From positions 1 to 64,000 of the forward strand of contig NZ_CAJYPS010000025.1 in assembly GCF_913777145.1 (NCBI RefSeq): DNA of 64,000 nucleotides. Direction: 5' to 3'. This document shows positions 46,516 through 55,419 of this stretch, in pieces. The DNA is from an uncultured Roseateles sp. (GTDB lineage: Bacteria > Pseudomonadota > Gammaproteobacteria > Burkholderiales > Burkholderiaceae_C). Both the position numbers and the translations under genes were made by a program. Position 1 is the stretch's first letter; each line of letters starts with the position of its first letter. The notes below the pieces were generated by a model that had not been told where the DNA came from, made no database searches, and saw nothing but the letters and a program-made list of their open reading frames with translations.

Positions 46516-47529
46516 ATGACCCAAGCCCCTCATCCCCGCGACGCCCTGTTCGGCCAGGAGCCGCCCCGCCCGCTGCTGCCCGTGGTGGACCACTACTGCG
46601 GCGTCGAGGCCCGCATGCGCAAGAGCCTGGCGCTGCAGGCCGAGCTGGGCCCGGTGTTCGACATCACGCTGGATGCCGAGGACGGCGCGCCGGTGGGTGG
46701 CGAGGCCGAGCATGCGCTGCTGATCGCCGAGCTGGCCACCAGCGCGGCCAACTGCCACGGCCGCGTGGGCGCCCGCGTCCACCCGTTCGGGCACCCGGCC
46801 TTCGAGGCCGATGTCGACACGCTGATCGCCCGTGCCGGCCAGCGCCTGGCCTACCTGATGCTGCCCAAGCCCGACAGCGCCGAGGACGTGGAGCGTGCGG
46901 TCGCCTTCATAGACGCCACCTGTGTCCGCCACGGCCAGCCCCTGCTGCCACTGCAGACGCTGATCGAGACCCATGGCGCGCTGCGTGATGCCTTCCGCAT
47001 CGCGGCCCACCCGCGCATCGAGTCACTGTCCTTCGGGCTGATGGACTTCGTGTCCGCCCACGGCGGCGCCATCCCCAAGAGCGCGATGGAACTGCCGGGG
47101 CAGTTCGAGCACCCGCTGGTGCTGCGCGCCAAGCTGGAGGTGTCGGCCGCTGCCCACGCCTACGGCAAGACGCCTTCGCACTGCGTGGTCACCGAGTTCC
47201 GCGACCGCGAACGCCTGGCGGCGGCCGCGCGCCGCGCCGCGCGCGAGCTGGGCTACACCCGCATGTGGAGCATCCACCCGGACCAGATCCAGCCCATCAT
47301 CGACGCCTTCGCGCCGGCCGACGAGGAGATCGCCGAAGCCACCGAGCTGCTGCTCGCCGCCCAGGCCGCGCAATGGGCGCCCATCGCCTTCCAGCAACGC
47401 CTGCACGACCGCGCCAGCTACCGCTATTTCTGGACCGTGCTGGAGCGCGCCCAGCGCACCGGCCGGGCACTGCCCGAGGCCGCGCGGCAAGCCTTCTTTA
47501 CCGAGATCTCGGGTAAAGCACCACTTTGA
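46516..47529 (+). CDS. HpcH/HpaI aldolase / CitE-like CoA ester lyase
   Basis: 337-residue TIM-barrel lyase of the HpcH/HpaI-citrate lyase beta family. Family signals are FDITLDAEDGAPVG (metal-binding Glu-Asp), RVGARVHPFGHP, LMLPKPDSAEDVERA, LQTLIETHGALRDAFRIA (substrate Glu) and LSFGLMDF. CitE-like proteins of this kind act on malyl-, citramalyl- or methylmalyl-CoA type esters; which one here is unknown. The C-terminal 60 residues extend past the barrel. It is downstream of mdh but separated by a terminator, so it probably has its own weak promoter or relies on read-through. Confidence 0.85.
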   Translation: MTQAPHPRDALFGQEPPRPLLPVVDHYCGVEARMRKSLALQAELGPVFDITLDAEDGAPVGGEAEHALLIAELATSAANCHGRVGARVHPFGHPAFEADVDTLIARAGQRLAYLMLPKPDSAEDVERAVAFIDATCVRHGQPLLPLQTLIETHGALRDAFRIAAHPRIESLSFGLMDFVSAHGGAIPKSAMELPGQFEHPLVLRAKLEVSAAAHAYGKTPSHCVVTEFRDRERLAAAARRAARELGYTRMWSIHPDQIQPIIDAFAPADEEIAEATELLLAAQAAQWAPIAFQQRLHDRASYRYFWTVLERAQRTGRALPEAARQAFFTEISGKAPL

Positions 47530-47632
47530 GGCGCCTGACCACCGCCGACAATCGAACACATCTGCTCACCCCTGGGGACGCCACCGGCCGCGATGATGCC
47601 GGCCGCCCCATGTACCCAGCCGGATCGATCCC

Positions 47633-48160
47633 ATGTTGAAGACTTCCCTCAGCGTCGCCGCCCTGTTCCTGTGCGCCGCCCTGCCCCTGCAGCAGGCCCA
47701 AGCCAATCCCTCGGTCAAGCATCCCCGCCCGATCGCCAAGAAGCAGCCCCAGCCCGCACCGGCCCCGGTGCTGGAACCCGCCAGCGAAGAACAGCTGGCG
47801 GCCGCCCAGCGCGCCTACCTGGGCGACTACGTCTGCGAGGCCAAGCAGAGCGTGCGCATCGAGCCCAACGCCAAGACGCCCGGCTACATCGACGTCAGCT
47901 TCCAGAAGCAGCTGATCACGATGAAGCCCGTGCTGTCCTCCACCGGTGCACTGCGCCTGGAAGACGTGACCGGCCGCACGCTGATGATCCAGATCGCCAA
48001 CAAGTCCATGCTGCTGGACACCAAGCTGGGCCAGCGCCTGGTGGACGACTGCGTGCACCCCGAGCAGGCCCGCCTGATGGCCGAAGCCCGCGCGGCTGCG
48101 GCGGCCAACCCCGAGGCGGTCAGCAACGGCCTGGGCATCTCCGCACCCGCCGCCCGCTGA
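47633..48160 (+). CDS. Secreted protein, possibly MliC/PliC-like
   Basis: 175-residue exported protein. Signal peptide 1-24 (LSVAALFLCAALPLQQAQA), then a Pro/Lys-rich linker to about residue 50. The core (about 65-140) has YVCEAKQSVRIEPN, GYIDVSFQKQLITMKPVLSSTGALRLEDVTG and a closing DDCVHPEQ, two Cys that could form a disulfide. The order Y-x-C, beta strands, S-x-(T/S)-G-A and a C-terminal Cys recalls C-type lysozyme inhibitors of the MliC family, but the usual tryptophan-containing strand is not evident, so this is a tentative call. An Ala-rich tail follows. It is closed by a strong terminator. Confidence 0.7.
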   Translation: MLKTSLSVAALFLCAALPLQQAQANPSVKHPRPIAKKQPQPAPAPVLEPASEEQLAAAQRAYLGDYVCEAKQSVRIEPNAKTPGYIDVSFQKQLITMKPVLSSTGALRLEDVTGRTLMIQIANKSMLLDTKLGQRLVDDCVHPEQARLMAEARAAAAANPEAVSNGLGISAPAAR

Positions 48161-48185
48161 AACGCGCCGGCAGGCATTCCCGAGC

Positions 48186-48218
48186 AAACCGCGCCGGTAT
48201 CCGGCGCGGTTTGTTTTT
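48186..48218 (+). terminator. Rho-independent terminator
   Basis: AAACCGCGCCGG and CCGGCGCGGTTT make a perfect 12-bp stem with a TAT loop, followed by GTTTTTT. The T run overlaps the -35 box of the next promoter. Confidence 0.88.
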
Positions 48219-48239
48219 TGGGGCGTCGGTACGTAGAAT
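48211..48239 (+). promoter_or_regulatory. Candidate promoter of the VapBC pair
   Basis: TTGTTT (48211-48216) and TAGAAT (48234-48239) are 17 bases apart, a good sigma-70 match. The start point, near 48246, falls in the direct repeat just downstream. Confidence 0.5.
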
Positions 48240-48241
48240 TC

Positions 48242-48263
48242 ATGCATACTTTTTGATGCATAC
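48242..48263 (+). promoter_or_regulatory. Probable antitoxin operator: direct repeat of ATGCATAC
   Basis: ATGCATAC occurs at 48242-48249 and 48256-48263, 14 bases apart, each containing the palindrome ATGCAT. It overlaps the inferred transcription start of the toxin-antitoxin genes, as expected for autoregulation by an AbrB-type antitoxin. Confidence 0.5.
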
Positions 48264-48310
48264 CGTCTAGCCCATCAGGGCCAAGGACGGCCGCCGCAGG
48301 AGAAAGCGCC

Positions 48311-48556
48311 ATGGAAGCCACCGTCGCCGAGCGCGGGCAGATCACGCTGCCCAAGGCCGTGCGTGATGCCCTGGGCCTGACCAAGGGCAGCGTGCTCAAG
48401 GTCGAGCTGGAGGGCGGCCGCATCATCCTGCGCAAGAACGTCGACGACGCGCTGGCCAAGCTGCGCGGCCGCTTCAAGCTGCCCGAGGGCACCAGCACCG
48501 ACGACGTGATGCGCGAACTGCGGGGCCGCGCCCCGGGCGACCCGGTGGACCTGTGA
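48311..48556 (+). CDS. AbrB/MazE/SpoVT-type antitoxin (VapB-like)
   Basis: 81-residue DNA-binding antitoxin. The swapped-hairpin domain is at residues 2-47 ([37 protein letters not shown]); the charged C-terminal tail (residues 48-81) would wrap around and block the toxin. It would also repress its own promoter through the direct repeat upstream. A GGAG site lies upstream of the ATG, and the TGA overlaps the GTG start of the toxin gene. Confidence 0.9.
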   Translation: MEATVAERGQITLPKAVRDALGLTKGSVLKVELEGGRIILRKNVDDALAKLRGRFKLPEGTSTDDVMRELRGRAPGDPVDL

Positions 48557-48981
48557 TCGCGATCGACTCCCCGGTGCTGATCGACCTGCTGGGCGGCGAT
48601 GCGCGCGCCGAGGCCGCCGAGGACAGCCTGCGCCAGGCGCTGGCACGCGGCCCGGTCGTGGCCTGCGACGTGGTGCTCAGCGAGGTCGTGTCCGGCCTGG
48701 GCTTCGGCGCCGAACTGCTGGACGCGCTCGAGGGCGTGGGCATCGTCTACTCCCCCATCGAATCCCGCGCGGCCGTGCGTGCCGGCGAGATGCAGCGCCG
48801 CTACAAGGAGCGGCGCGCCACCACCTCCCTGCCCGGTGCGGCCTCGCGCACCGTGCCCGACTTCCTGATCGGCGCCCATGCCCTGCTGCAATGCCAGGGC
48901 CTGATCACCCGCGACGACAGTTTTTTCCGCGACTACTTCAAAGGCCTCAAGCTCATCGTGCCTGGGGCCAGCAGCGCATGA
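48553..48981 (+). CDS. PIN-domain toxin (VapC-like ribonuclease)
   Basis: 142-residue predicted Mg-dependent ribonuclease. The acidic site is complete: Asp5 (IAIDSPVL), Glu44 (VLSEVV), Asp103 ([10 protein letters not shown]) and Asp121/122 (ITRDDSFF). The start is GTG at 48553, overlapping the antitoxin stop (GTGA), so translation is coupled. It stops 17 bases before acnB, in the same direction and with no terminator between. Confidence 0.9.
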   Translation: MIAIDSPVLIDLLGGDARAEAAEDSLRQALARGPVVACDVVLSEVVSGLGFGAELLDALEGVGIVYSPIESRAAVRAGEMQRRYKERRATTSLPGAASRTVPDFLIGAHALLQCQGLITRDDSFFRDYFKGLKLIVPGASSA

Positions 48982-48998
48982 CTTCAAAGGAGAACCAC

Positions 48999-51596
48999 AT
49001 GCTGACCGCCTATCGCCAACATGCTGCCGAGCGCGCCGCGCTGGGCATTCCGCCGCTGCCGCTGGATGCCAAGCAGGTGGCCGAGCTGATCGAGCTGATC
49101 AAGAACCCGCCGGCGGGTGAGGATGCCTTCCTGCTGGACCTGCTGACCCACCGCGTGCCCCCGGGCGTGGACGACGCCGCCAAGGTCAAGGCCAGCTTCC
49201 TGGCCGCCGTGGCGCACGGTGACCTCAAGGTCGGCCTCATCTCCAAGGCCAAGGCCACCGAGCTGCTGGGCACCATGGTGGGCGGCTACAACGTACATCC
49301 GCTTATCGAACTGCTGGACGACGCCGAAGTCGCTGGCGTGGCGGCCGAGGGTCTGAAGAAGACCCTGCTGATGTTCGACTACTTCAACGACGTGGCCGAC
49401 AAGGCCAAGGCCGGCAACGCCAAGGCCAAGGAAGTGATGCAGAGCTGGGCCGACGCCGAGTGGTTCACCTCGCGTCCTGAAGTCGAGCGGAAGATCACCG
49501 TCACCGTCTTCAAGGTGCCTGGCGAGACCAATACCGACGACCTCTCGCCCGCCCCCGACGCCTGGAGCCGCCCGGACATCCCGCTGCACTACCTGGCGAT
49601 GCTGAAGAACACTCGCCCGGACGCGGCCTTCAAGCCCGAGGAAGACGGCAAGCGCGGCCCGATGCAGTTCATCGAGGACCTGAAGAAGAAGGGCAACCTC
49701 GTGGCCTATGTGGGCGACGTGGTCGGCACCGGCTCCAGCCGCAAGTCCGCCACCAACTCGGTGATCTGGGCCACAGGCCAGGACATCCCGTTTGTGCCGA
49801 ACAAGCGCTTCGGCGGCGTGACGCTGGGCGGCAAGATCGCCCCCATCTTCTTCAACACCCAGGAAGACTCCGGCTCGCTGCCCATCGAGGTGGACGTGTC
49901 CAAGCTGGAGATGGGCGACGTCATCGACGTGCTGCCCTATGACGGCAAGCTGCTGAAGAACGGCGAGACCGTCGCCGAGTTCAAGCTCAAGAGCGACGTG
50001 CTGTTCGACGAGGTGCGTGCCGGCGGCCGTATCAACCTCATCATCGGCCGCTCGCTGACCGCCAAGGCGCGCGAGTTCCTGGGCCTGCCCGCCTCCACCG
50101 TGTTCCGCCTGCCGCAGGCCCCGGCCGCCAGCAAGGCCGGCTTCACGCTGGCGCAGAAGATGGTCGGCCGCGCCGTCGGCCTGCCGGAAGGCCAGGGCGT
50201 GCGCCCCGGCACCTACTGCGAGCCCAAGATGACCACCGTCGGCTCGCAGGACACCACCGGCCCCATGACCCGCGACGAGCTGAAGGACCTGGCCTGCCTG
50301 GGCTTCTCGGCCGACCTGGTGATGCAGTCCTTCTGCCACACGGCCGCCTACCCCAAGCCGGTGGACGTGAAGACCCACCGTGAGCTGCCCGCCTTCATCA
50401 GCAACCGCGGCGGTGTCGCGCTGCGCCCGGGCGACGGCGTGATCCACAGCTGGCTGAACCGTCTGCTGCTGCCCGACACCGTCGGCACCGGCGGCGACTC
50501 GCACACCCGCTTCCCCATCGGCATCTCCTTCCCGGCCGGTTCGGGCCTCGTGGCCTTCGGCGCCGCCACCGGCGTGATGCCGCTGGACATGCCGGAATCG
50601 GTGCTGGTGCGCTTCAAGGGCGAGATGCAGCCCGGCGTCACCCTGCGTGACCTGGTGCATGCGATCCCGCTGTACGCGATCAAGGCCGGTCTGCTGACCG
50701 TCGCCAAGGCCGGCAAGAAAAACGTGTTCTCGGGCCGCATCCTGGAAATCGAAGGTCTGCCGGACCTGAAGGTCGAACAGGCCTTCGAGCTGAGCGATGC
50801 CTCTGCAGAACGCTCGGCCGCCGGCTGCACCATCAAGCTCAACCCCGAGCCGATCAAGGAGTACCTCACCAGCAACGTCGTGCTGATGAAGAACATGATC
50901 GCCGACGGCTATGCCGATTCCAAGACGCTGGCGCGCCGCATCGAGAAGGTCGAAGCCTGGCTGGCCAAGCCCGAGCTGCTCGAGGCCGACAAGGACGCCG
51001 AGTACGCCGCCGTCATCGAGATCGACCTGGCCGACATCAAGGAACCCATCGTCTGCTGCCCCAACGACCCGGACGACGCCAAGTTCCTGTCTGAAGTGGC
51101 CGGCACCAAGATCGACGAGGCCTTCATCGGTTCCTGCATGACCAATATTGGCCACTTCCGCGCCGCCGCCAAGCTGCTGGGCGGCCAGCGCGACATCCCG
51201 GTCAAGCTGTGGGTTGCCCCGCCGACCAAGATGGACCAGAGCGAGCTGATCAAGGAAGGCCACTACGCCGCCTTCGGCACCGCCGGTGCACGCACCGAGA
51301 TGCCGGGCTGCTCGCTGTGCATGGGCAACCAGGCCCAGGTGCGTGAGGGTGCCACCGTGATCTCCACTTCCACCCGCAACTTCCCCAACCGTCTGGGCAA
51401 GAACACCAATGTGTTCCTGGGCTCGGCCGAGCTGGCGGCCATCGCGTCCCGTCTGGGCCGCCTGCCGACCAAGGAGGAGTACCTCAAGGAGATGGGCGTC
51501 ATCGATGCCGACAAGGCCAGCGTCTACCGCTACATGAACTTCGACCAGATCGAGGAATACGCGGAAACCGCCAAGTCGACCGCTGCCGCCTGCTGA
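48999..51596 (+). CDS. acnB: Bifunctional aconitate hydratase 2 / 2-methylisocitrate dehydratase
   Basis: TCA enzyme interconverting citrate and isocitrate; 865 residues, the E. coli AcnB length. The HEAT-like N-terminal domain comes first ([22 protein letters not shown]), then the swivel domain and the Fe-S domains. Cluster cysteines are in the [15 protein letters not shown] segment and in [13 protein letters not shown] (about 705-775); an additional [11 protein letters not shown] block lies just before. The ATG at 48999 has an AAAGGAG site. It follows the VapC-like gene by 17 bases and may share its transcript. Confidence 0.97.
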   Translation: MLTAYRQHAAERAALGIPPLPLDAKQVAELIELIKNPPAGEDAFLLDLLTHRVPPGVDDAAKVKASFLAAVAHGDLKVGLISKAKATELLGTMVGGYNVHPLIELLDDAEVAGVAAEGLKKTLLMFDYFNDVADKAKAGNAKAKEVMQSWADAEWFTSRPEVERKITVTVFKVPGETNTDDLSPAPDAWSRPDIPLHYLAMLKNTRPDAAFKPEEDGKRGPMQFIEDLKKKGNLVAYVGDVVGTGSSRKSATNSVIWATGQDIPFVPNKRFGGVTLGGKIAPIFFNTQEDSGSLPIEVDVSKLEMGDVIDVLPYDGKLLKNGETVAEFKLKSDVLFDEVRAGGRINLIIGRSLTAKAREFLGLPASTVFRLPQAPAASKAGFTLAQKMVGRAVGLPEGQGVRPGTYCEPKMTTVGSQDTTGPMTRDELKDLACLGFSADLVMQSFCHTAAYPKPVDVKTHRELPAFISNRGGVALRPGDGVIHSWLNRLLLPDTVGTGGDSHTRFPIGISFPAGSGLVAFGAATGVMPLDMPESVLVRFKGEMQPGVTLRDLVHAIPLYAIKAGLLTVAKAGKKNVFSGRILEIEGLPDLKVEQAFELSDASAERSAAGCTIKLNPEPIKEYLTSNVVLMKNMIADGYADSKTLARRIEKVEAWLAKPELLEADKDAEYAAVIEIDLADIKEPIVCCPNDPDDAKFLSEVAGTKIDEAFIGSCMTNIGHFRAAAKLLGGQRDIPVKLWVAPPTKMDQSELIKEGHYAAFGTAGARTEMPGCSLCMGNQAQVREGATVISTSTRNFPNRLGKNTNVFLGSAELAAIASRLGRLPTKEEYLKEMGVIDADKASVYRYMNFDQIEEYAETAKSTAAAC

Positions 51597-51627
51597 ACGC
51601 TGGCGGCACCCGCCGCCTCAGCCACCC

Positions 51628-51660
51628 AGCCCGCCGAGCATCTGCCCGGCGGGCTTTTTT
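51628..51660 (+). terminator. Rho-independent terminator after acnB
   Basis: AGCCCGCCG and CGGCGGGCT form a perfect 9-bp stem around a 10-base loop, followed by six T. Confidence 0.85.
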
Positions 51661-51794
51661 CATGGCGGCGACCGGCACGCCCATGCCCTCGTCGTGCGGC
51701 CCATGCCGCCGACGCCGCCGTTCATCGCAACGAACGCGCGGCCGTCGGCCCTGGCCGAAAGAATCGCCGCTCCACCCCCAGGAGACCCGACCCG

Positions 51795-52853
51795 ATGCCG
51801 CGATTCGTCCGCCTCACGCTGCTGTTCCTGGCCCTGCCGCTGCCCGCAGTGGCCGGCAATCTGCTCGCCGGGCTGGACGAGGGCATGGCCGGCCCGCGCG
51901 CCCAGGTGCTGGTGCTGGCCACCACCCATCTGCGATACATGCCGGCGGGCTTCGACGCCCAGGCTCTGGGCCCGCTGATGCGGCGGCTCGAGAAGTTCCG
52001 GCCGGACATCATCACCGTCGAGCTGCAGCCGCCCGCCGAGTGCGATCTGGTCAAACGCCGGCCCGAGAAATACGGCGAGGGCTACAACTGCCCCAAAACC
52101 GACGCCGCCAAAGCGGCCACCGGACTGGACATCCCTGCCGCCTTGCTGGCGGTAGAGCAGACGCTCAAGACCTGGCCCGCCCAGCCCACCGCCGCTCAGC
52201 GCCGCACACTGGCCGCACTCTTCCTGGCCACGGGCGACACGCCCTCGGCCCTGGTGCAGTGGTTGCGCCTGCCGGCCGAGGAGCGCATCGCGGCCGAGCA
52301 GTTGGACGCAGCGCTGGTGGCCCAGCTTGAAAAGCTCGCCCAGCAGAACGACGAGAGCCTGCTGATAGGCGCCCGCCTGGCCGCCCGGCTGGGGCTGGAG
52401 CGCGTGTACGCGATCGACAACCACACGGGCGATTTCATCGAGGTCGAGGGCGAGGAGGAAAAGCTTTTCTGGGCCCAGCTGCAGGCAGCGTGGCAGCGCA
52501 AGAGCGCCCAGGCCAGCCGGGATGAGGCCCAGACCCAGGCCCTCAAGCAGGCGCCCGACCTGCTGCCCTTGTACCGTCATCTGAACCGGCCCGACGTGCT
52601 GCGGCGACTGGCCGAGTCCAACGTCAGCCCCGCCATGCGCGATCCGTCGTCGCAACGCTACCCGCAGTGGTGGGTGGCGGGCTGGGAGATCCGCAACCTG
52701 CGCATGGTGGCCAACATTCGCGAGACCTTCCGCGAACGGCCCGGCGCCCGCGTGCTGAGCATCGTCGGCGCCTCGCACAAGCCCTGGTTCGACCACTGGC
52801 TGGGCCAGTTGCAGGGCGTGAGCATCGTCGATGCAGCCCGGCTGCTGGACTGA
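51795..52853 (+). CDS. DUF5694 domain secreted protein
   Basis: 352-residue protein with a signal peptide ([21 protein letters not shown]) and a DUF5694 domain, distantly related to the TraB/PrgY fold. Visible conserved segments are [46 protein letters not shown] and a C-terminal [37 protein letters not shown], where the GASHK and NHT-type residues may form a metal or active site. The biochemical role is unknown. Monocistronic as far as can be seen. Confidence 0.85.
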   Translation: MPRFVRLTLLFLALPLPAVAGNLLAGLDEGMAGPRAQVLVLATTHLRYMPAGFDAQALGPLMRRLEKFRPDIITVELQPPAECDLVKRRPEKYGEGYNCPKTDAAKAATGLDIPAALLAVEQTLKTWPAQPTAAQRRTLAALFLATGDTPSALVQWLRLPAEERIAAEQLDAALVAQLEKLAQQNDESLLIGARLAARLGLERVYAIDNHTGDFIEVEGEEEKLFWAQLQAAWQRKSAQASRDEAQTQALKQAPDLLPLYRHLNRPDVLRRLAESNVSPAMRDPSSQRYPQWWVAGWEIRNLRMVANIRETFRERPGARVLSIVGASHKPWFDHWLGQLQGVSIVDAARLLD

Positions 52854-52936
52854 GCCCGCCGCCGAACAACCGGCTGTTACCCACGCGCGCCGCGGCCTTT
52901 CCAGAATCGGGTCTCCAATCACACAAGGAGACAAGC

Positions 52937-53515
52937 ATGGGCAAGAAACTGCTGCTGCTGGCCGGCGACTACGTCGAGGACTACGAGATCATGGTGCCCT
53001 TCCAGGCGCTGCAGGCGGTGGGCCACCGCGTCGACGCGGTCTGCCCCGGCAAGCAGGCCGGCGACTTCGTGTTCACCGCCATCCACGACTTCGAAGGCGC
53101 GCAAACCTACTCCGAGAAGCCCGGCCACCGCTTCGTGCTGAACGCCAGCTTCGACGCGGTCAAGCCCGAGGACTACGACGGCCTGGTCATCCCCGGCGGC
53201 CGCGCGCCCGAGTACCTGCGCACCGTGGCCGGCGTGCTGCCGCTGGTGCAGCACTTCGCCAAGGCCGACAAGCCCATTGCCGCGATCTGCCACGGCGCCC
53301 AGCTGCTGGCAGCGGCCGGCGTGATCCGCGGCAAGCAGGTCTCGGCCTACCCGGCCTGCGCGGCCGAGGTGGAACTGGCCGGCGCCAGCTACGCCAGCAT
53401 CCCGGTGGACCAGGCGGTCACGGATGGCAAGCTGGTCACGGCGCCCGCCTGGCCCGCCCACCCGGCCTGGATCGCGCAGTTCCTCGCGGTGCTGGGCACG
53501 CGCATCAGCCACTGA
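52937..53515 (+). CDS. DJ-1/PfpI family protein (YhbO/PfpI type)
   Basis: 192-residue cytosolic protein with the PfpI fold: [38 protein letters not shown] and nucleophile elbow [19 protein letters not shown], where Cys followed by His is the protease/deglycase-type arrangement. Members act as glyoxalase or deglycase-type repair enzymes or stress chaperones. It differs clearly from the other DJ-1 protein in the window, which has CTGALLL at the elbow. The ATG at 52937 follows AAGGAG. Confidence 0.9.
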   Translation: MGKKLLLLAGDYVEDYEIMVPFQALQAVGHRVDAVCPGKQAGDFVFTAIHDFEGAQTYSEKPGHRFVLNASFDAVKPEDYDGLVIPGGRAPEYLRTVAGVLPLVQHFAKADKPIAAICHGAQLLAAAGVIRGKQVSAYPACAAEVELAGASYASIPVDQAVTDGKLVTAPAWPAHPAWIAQFLAVLGTRISH

Positions 53516-53549
53516 GCGCGGCGCACAATCGCCGCCGGAGGTGAGAACC

Positions 53550-53936
53550 ATGTGCGAGGTCTTTGTCAGCGCCAACCCCGAGTCCTACGAGTCGCGCACG
53601 CGCTCGGTGCGCCTGCACGGCGTGATCACCAGCGTGCGGCTGGAGAATCTGCACTGGGAGGTGCTGGAGGAGATTGCCGCGCGCGACGGCCTGAGCGTGG
53701 TGCAGCTGATCGAGAAGCTGCACGACGAGCTGGTGCAGGCGCGCGGTGCGGTGGGCAATTTCGCGTCCTTCCTGCGGGTGTCTGCGCTGCGCTACATGGC
53801 GCTGCTGGCCCACCAGCGCATTCCCGCCGACCTGGGCGTGCCCATCGCATCGCTGGATGCGCGCGCGGTGCTCAGCGACCTGCCCGCGAGTTGGACACGC
53901 CCGCCGCGGGCGCCCGCGCAAGCCCCGCAGCGCTGA
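53550..53936 (+). CDS. Ribbon-helix-helix domain protein
   Basis: 128-residue protein with an RHH_4-type domain: SRTRSVRLHGVITSVRLENLHWEVLEEIAARDGLSVVQLIEKLHDEL (residues about 13-59). The remaining helical part (FASFLRVSALRYMALLAH) is usual for this family, which occurs alone and is thought to bind DNA. The family name rests on sequence pattern; targets are unknown. The ATG at 53550 fits a GGAGGTGA site. Confidence 0.82.
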   Translation: MCEVFVSANPESYESRTRSVRLHGVITSVRLENLHWEVLEEIAARDGLSVVQLIEKLHDELVQARGAVGNFASFLRVSALRYMALLAHQRIPADLGVPIASLDARAVLSDLPASWTRPPRAPAQAPQR

Positions 53937-53947
53937 GCGCCCAACGA

Positions 53948-53971
53948 AAAAGCGGCCCGAGGGCCGCTTTT
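53948..53971. terminator. Bidirectional Rho-independent terminator
   Basis: AAAAGCGGCCC and GGGCCGCTTTT make a perfect 11-bp stem with a 2-base centre. It separates the convergent RHH gene and the small flagellar-like gene. Confidence 0.85.
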
Positions 53972-53993
53972 GCTTTCCGGTGAGGGCCGCCGC

Positions 53994-54266
53994 TCAGGCC
54001 TTGATGTCCAGCAGCGCACCCGTGGTGTTGAGCTGGGTCTGCAGCACCTTGAGGTTGGCGACGAAAGCATAGGCCGCCGACTGCTGCTCCACCACCTCAT
54101 TGGCCGGGTTGATCTCGCGCTCGGGCACCTTGTCCACATTGGTGGGCTCGGCGCTGGCGCGGGTCTGGTTGGTCGCGGCCAGGTTCGCGATATTGGCGGC
54201 CGACGCCCGCAGCCGCTCATTGGCGGCCGAGATGCCGGTCAGGGGCGTGCTGAGATTGACGTTCAT
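53994..54266 (-). CDS. Very short flagellar basal-body rod-like protein
   Basis: 90-residue protein that looks like the two terminal helices of a rod/hook protein joined directly. The N-terminal MNVNLSTPLTGISAANERLRASAANIANLAATNQ resembles the FlgB/FlgC/FlgG rod signature (ANNIANLNT-type), and the C-terminal NEVVEQQSAAYAFVANLKVLQTQLNTTGALLDIKA resembles the FlgC/FlgG C-terminal helix. The middle beta domain is missing. No other flagellar gene is nearby. It may be a real small family or a reduced remnant; an intact start, stop and terminator argue against decay. Confidence 0.75.
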   Translation of the reverse strand: MNVNLSTPLTGISAANERLRASAANIANLAATNQTRASAEPTNVDKVPEREINPANEVVEQQSAAYAFVANLKVLQTQLNTTGALLDIKA

Positions 54267-54379
54267 GGCGGGCCTCGCTGGTCTGGCACTGAAGCCAACA
54301 GCCCGAACTGTAGAACAAAGTCCGGATCAGCGGGCTTTTCAGGCTTTGGGCGTGCGCTGGGCCGTGCGGTCCGGCACGC

Positions 54380-55315
54380 TCAGCCAGCGAGTTCCTCGTA
54401 ACCCCCGGCCGACACGAACACCCGCACGCTGTCACCACCGGCCGCCTTGGCCTCGGTGCAGGCCAGCGCGGCCGCGCCCAACACCGCATCGACGCTCACC
54501 AGCGTCGGCTGGATCTGCACCACGCCCAGGCTGGCCTTCACGCGCGTGCGGTGCAGGCCCCAGCGCAGGCGGTAGCTGGCCACGGCCGAGCGGATCTTCT
54601 CGGCAATGATCTGCGCGTAATGCTGGTCGCAGTCGGGCAGCAGGATGGCGAAATGATCGTCCTCCAGGCGCGCCACCAGGTCGGAGGCCCGCACCTTGCC
54701 AATCAGCATCTGGCCCAGGCCGTACAGGAAATGGTCGCCCACCTCCGCGCCCATGCCCTTGATGACCTCGCCGAACTTGTCCACATCCAGCCACAGCACC
54801 GACACCGGCTCGTTGCGGCGGCTGCCCACATGCTCGGACAGCCGGCGTTCGAACTCGCGGCGGTTGGCCAGCTCGGTGAGGCCATCGTGCTTGGCGGTCC
54901 AGGTCGGCTGCAGGCGCAGCGCGCGCGCGGCGGTCACGTCCTCGATGATCCACAGCGCCTCGGCCAGCGGCTGCGCCCAGTCCAGCGGCGTGGCCTGCAG
55001 CCGACCCCAGAAACGGTGACCGTCCAGGCGCACATATTCCACCTCCTCGTCCAGCGGTCGGCCGGCGGTGAAGGCCGCCGCGGCACGCTCGGCCAGGCTG
55101 GTGTGGGCGAGGTCCGTGGTGTGCACCACCCGGGTGGGCTGGCCGCCCAGGTCGGTGTCGTCGCCATGGCCGAACAGGTGGTTGAACTGTTCGCTGACCA
55201 CCTCGAAGCGCTGCTGATTCACAAAGGCCACGGCCACCGGCGAGCGCACCAGCAGCGCATGCATGCGGGCGGCGGTGAGGTCCTCGCTGGGAACGGGCTG
55301 GGCGGGGCTGCTCAT
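54380..55315 (-). CDS. PAS-GGDEF protein with degenerate active site
   Basis: 311-residue signalling protein: PAS-like sensor at about residues 20-130 and a diguanylate-cyclase-type GGDEF domain at about 140-305 (HDGLTELANRREFERRL). The catalytic GGDEF motif is altered to EDDHF at residues 218-222 (VARLEDDHFAILLP), losing both glycines and the glutamate, so cyclase activity is unlikely; it may bind c-di-GMP or GTP or act as a receptor (inference). The ATG at 55315 has a GAGGAG site. It precedes no obvious partner; sbcB lies upstream on the same strand. Confidence 0.87.
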   Translation of the reverse strand: MSSPAQPVPSEDLTAARMHALLVRSPVAVAFVNQQRFEVVSEQFNHLFGHGDDTDLGGQPTRVVHTTDLAHTSLAERAAAAFTAGRPLDEEVEYVRLDGHRFWGRLQATPLDWAQPLAEALWIIEDVTAARALRLQPTWTAKHDGLTELANRREFERRLSEHVGSRRNEPVSVLWLDVDKFGEVIKGMGAEVGDHFLYGLGQMLIGKVRASDLVARLEDDHFAILLPDCDQHYAQIIAEKIRSAVASYRLRWGLHRTRVKASLGVVQIQPTLVSVDAVLGAAALACTEAKAAGGDSVRVFVSAGGYEELAG

Positions 55316-55419
55316 GAAGTCTCCTCGGTGGATCATGTCGTCGGTGGTGATGATCGCAGGACTGCCGGGCTTAGGCCACCGCCACGACGCCGGGAGAACC
55401 CGGCCGGCAACACCCGCGC

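Noticed and set aside
48984..51263. 759-codon minus-strand frame antisense to acnB
   Set aside because: Composition is Gly/His/Val/Leu-rich shadow coding; acnB is full length on the plus strand.
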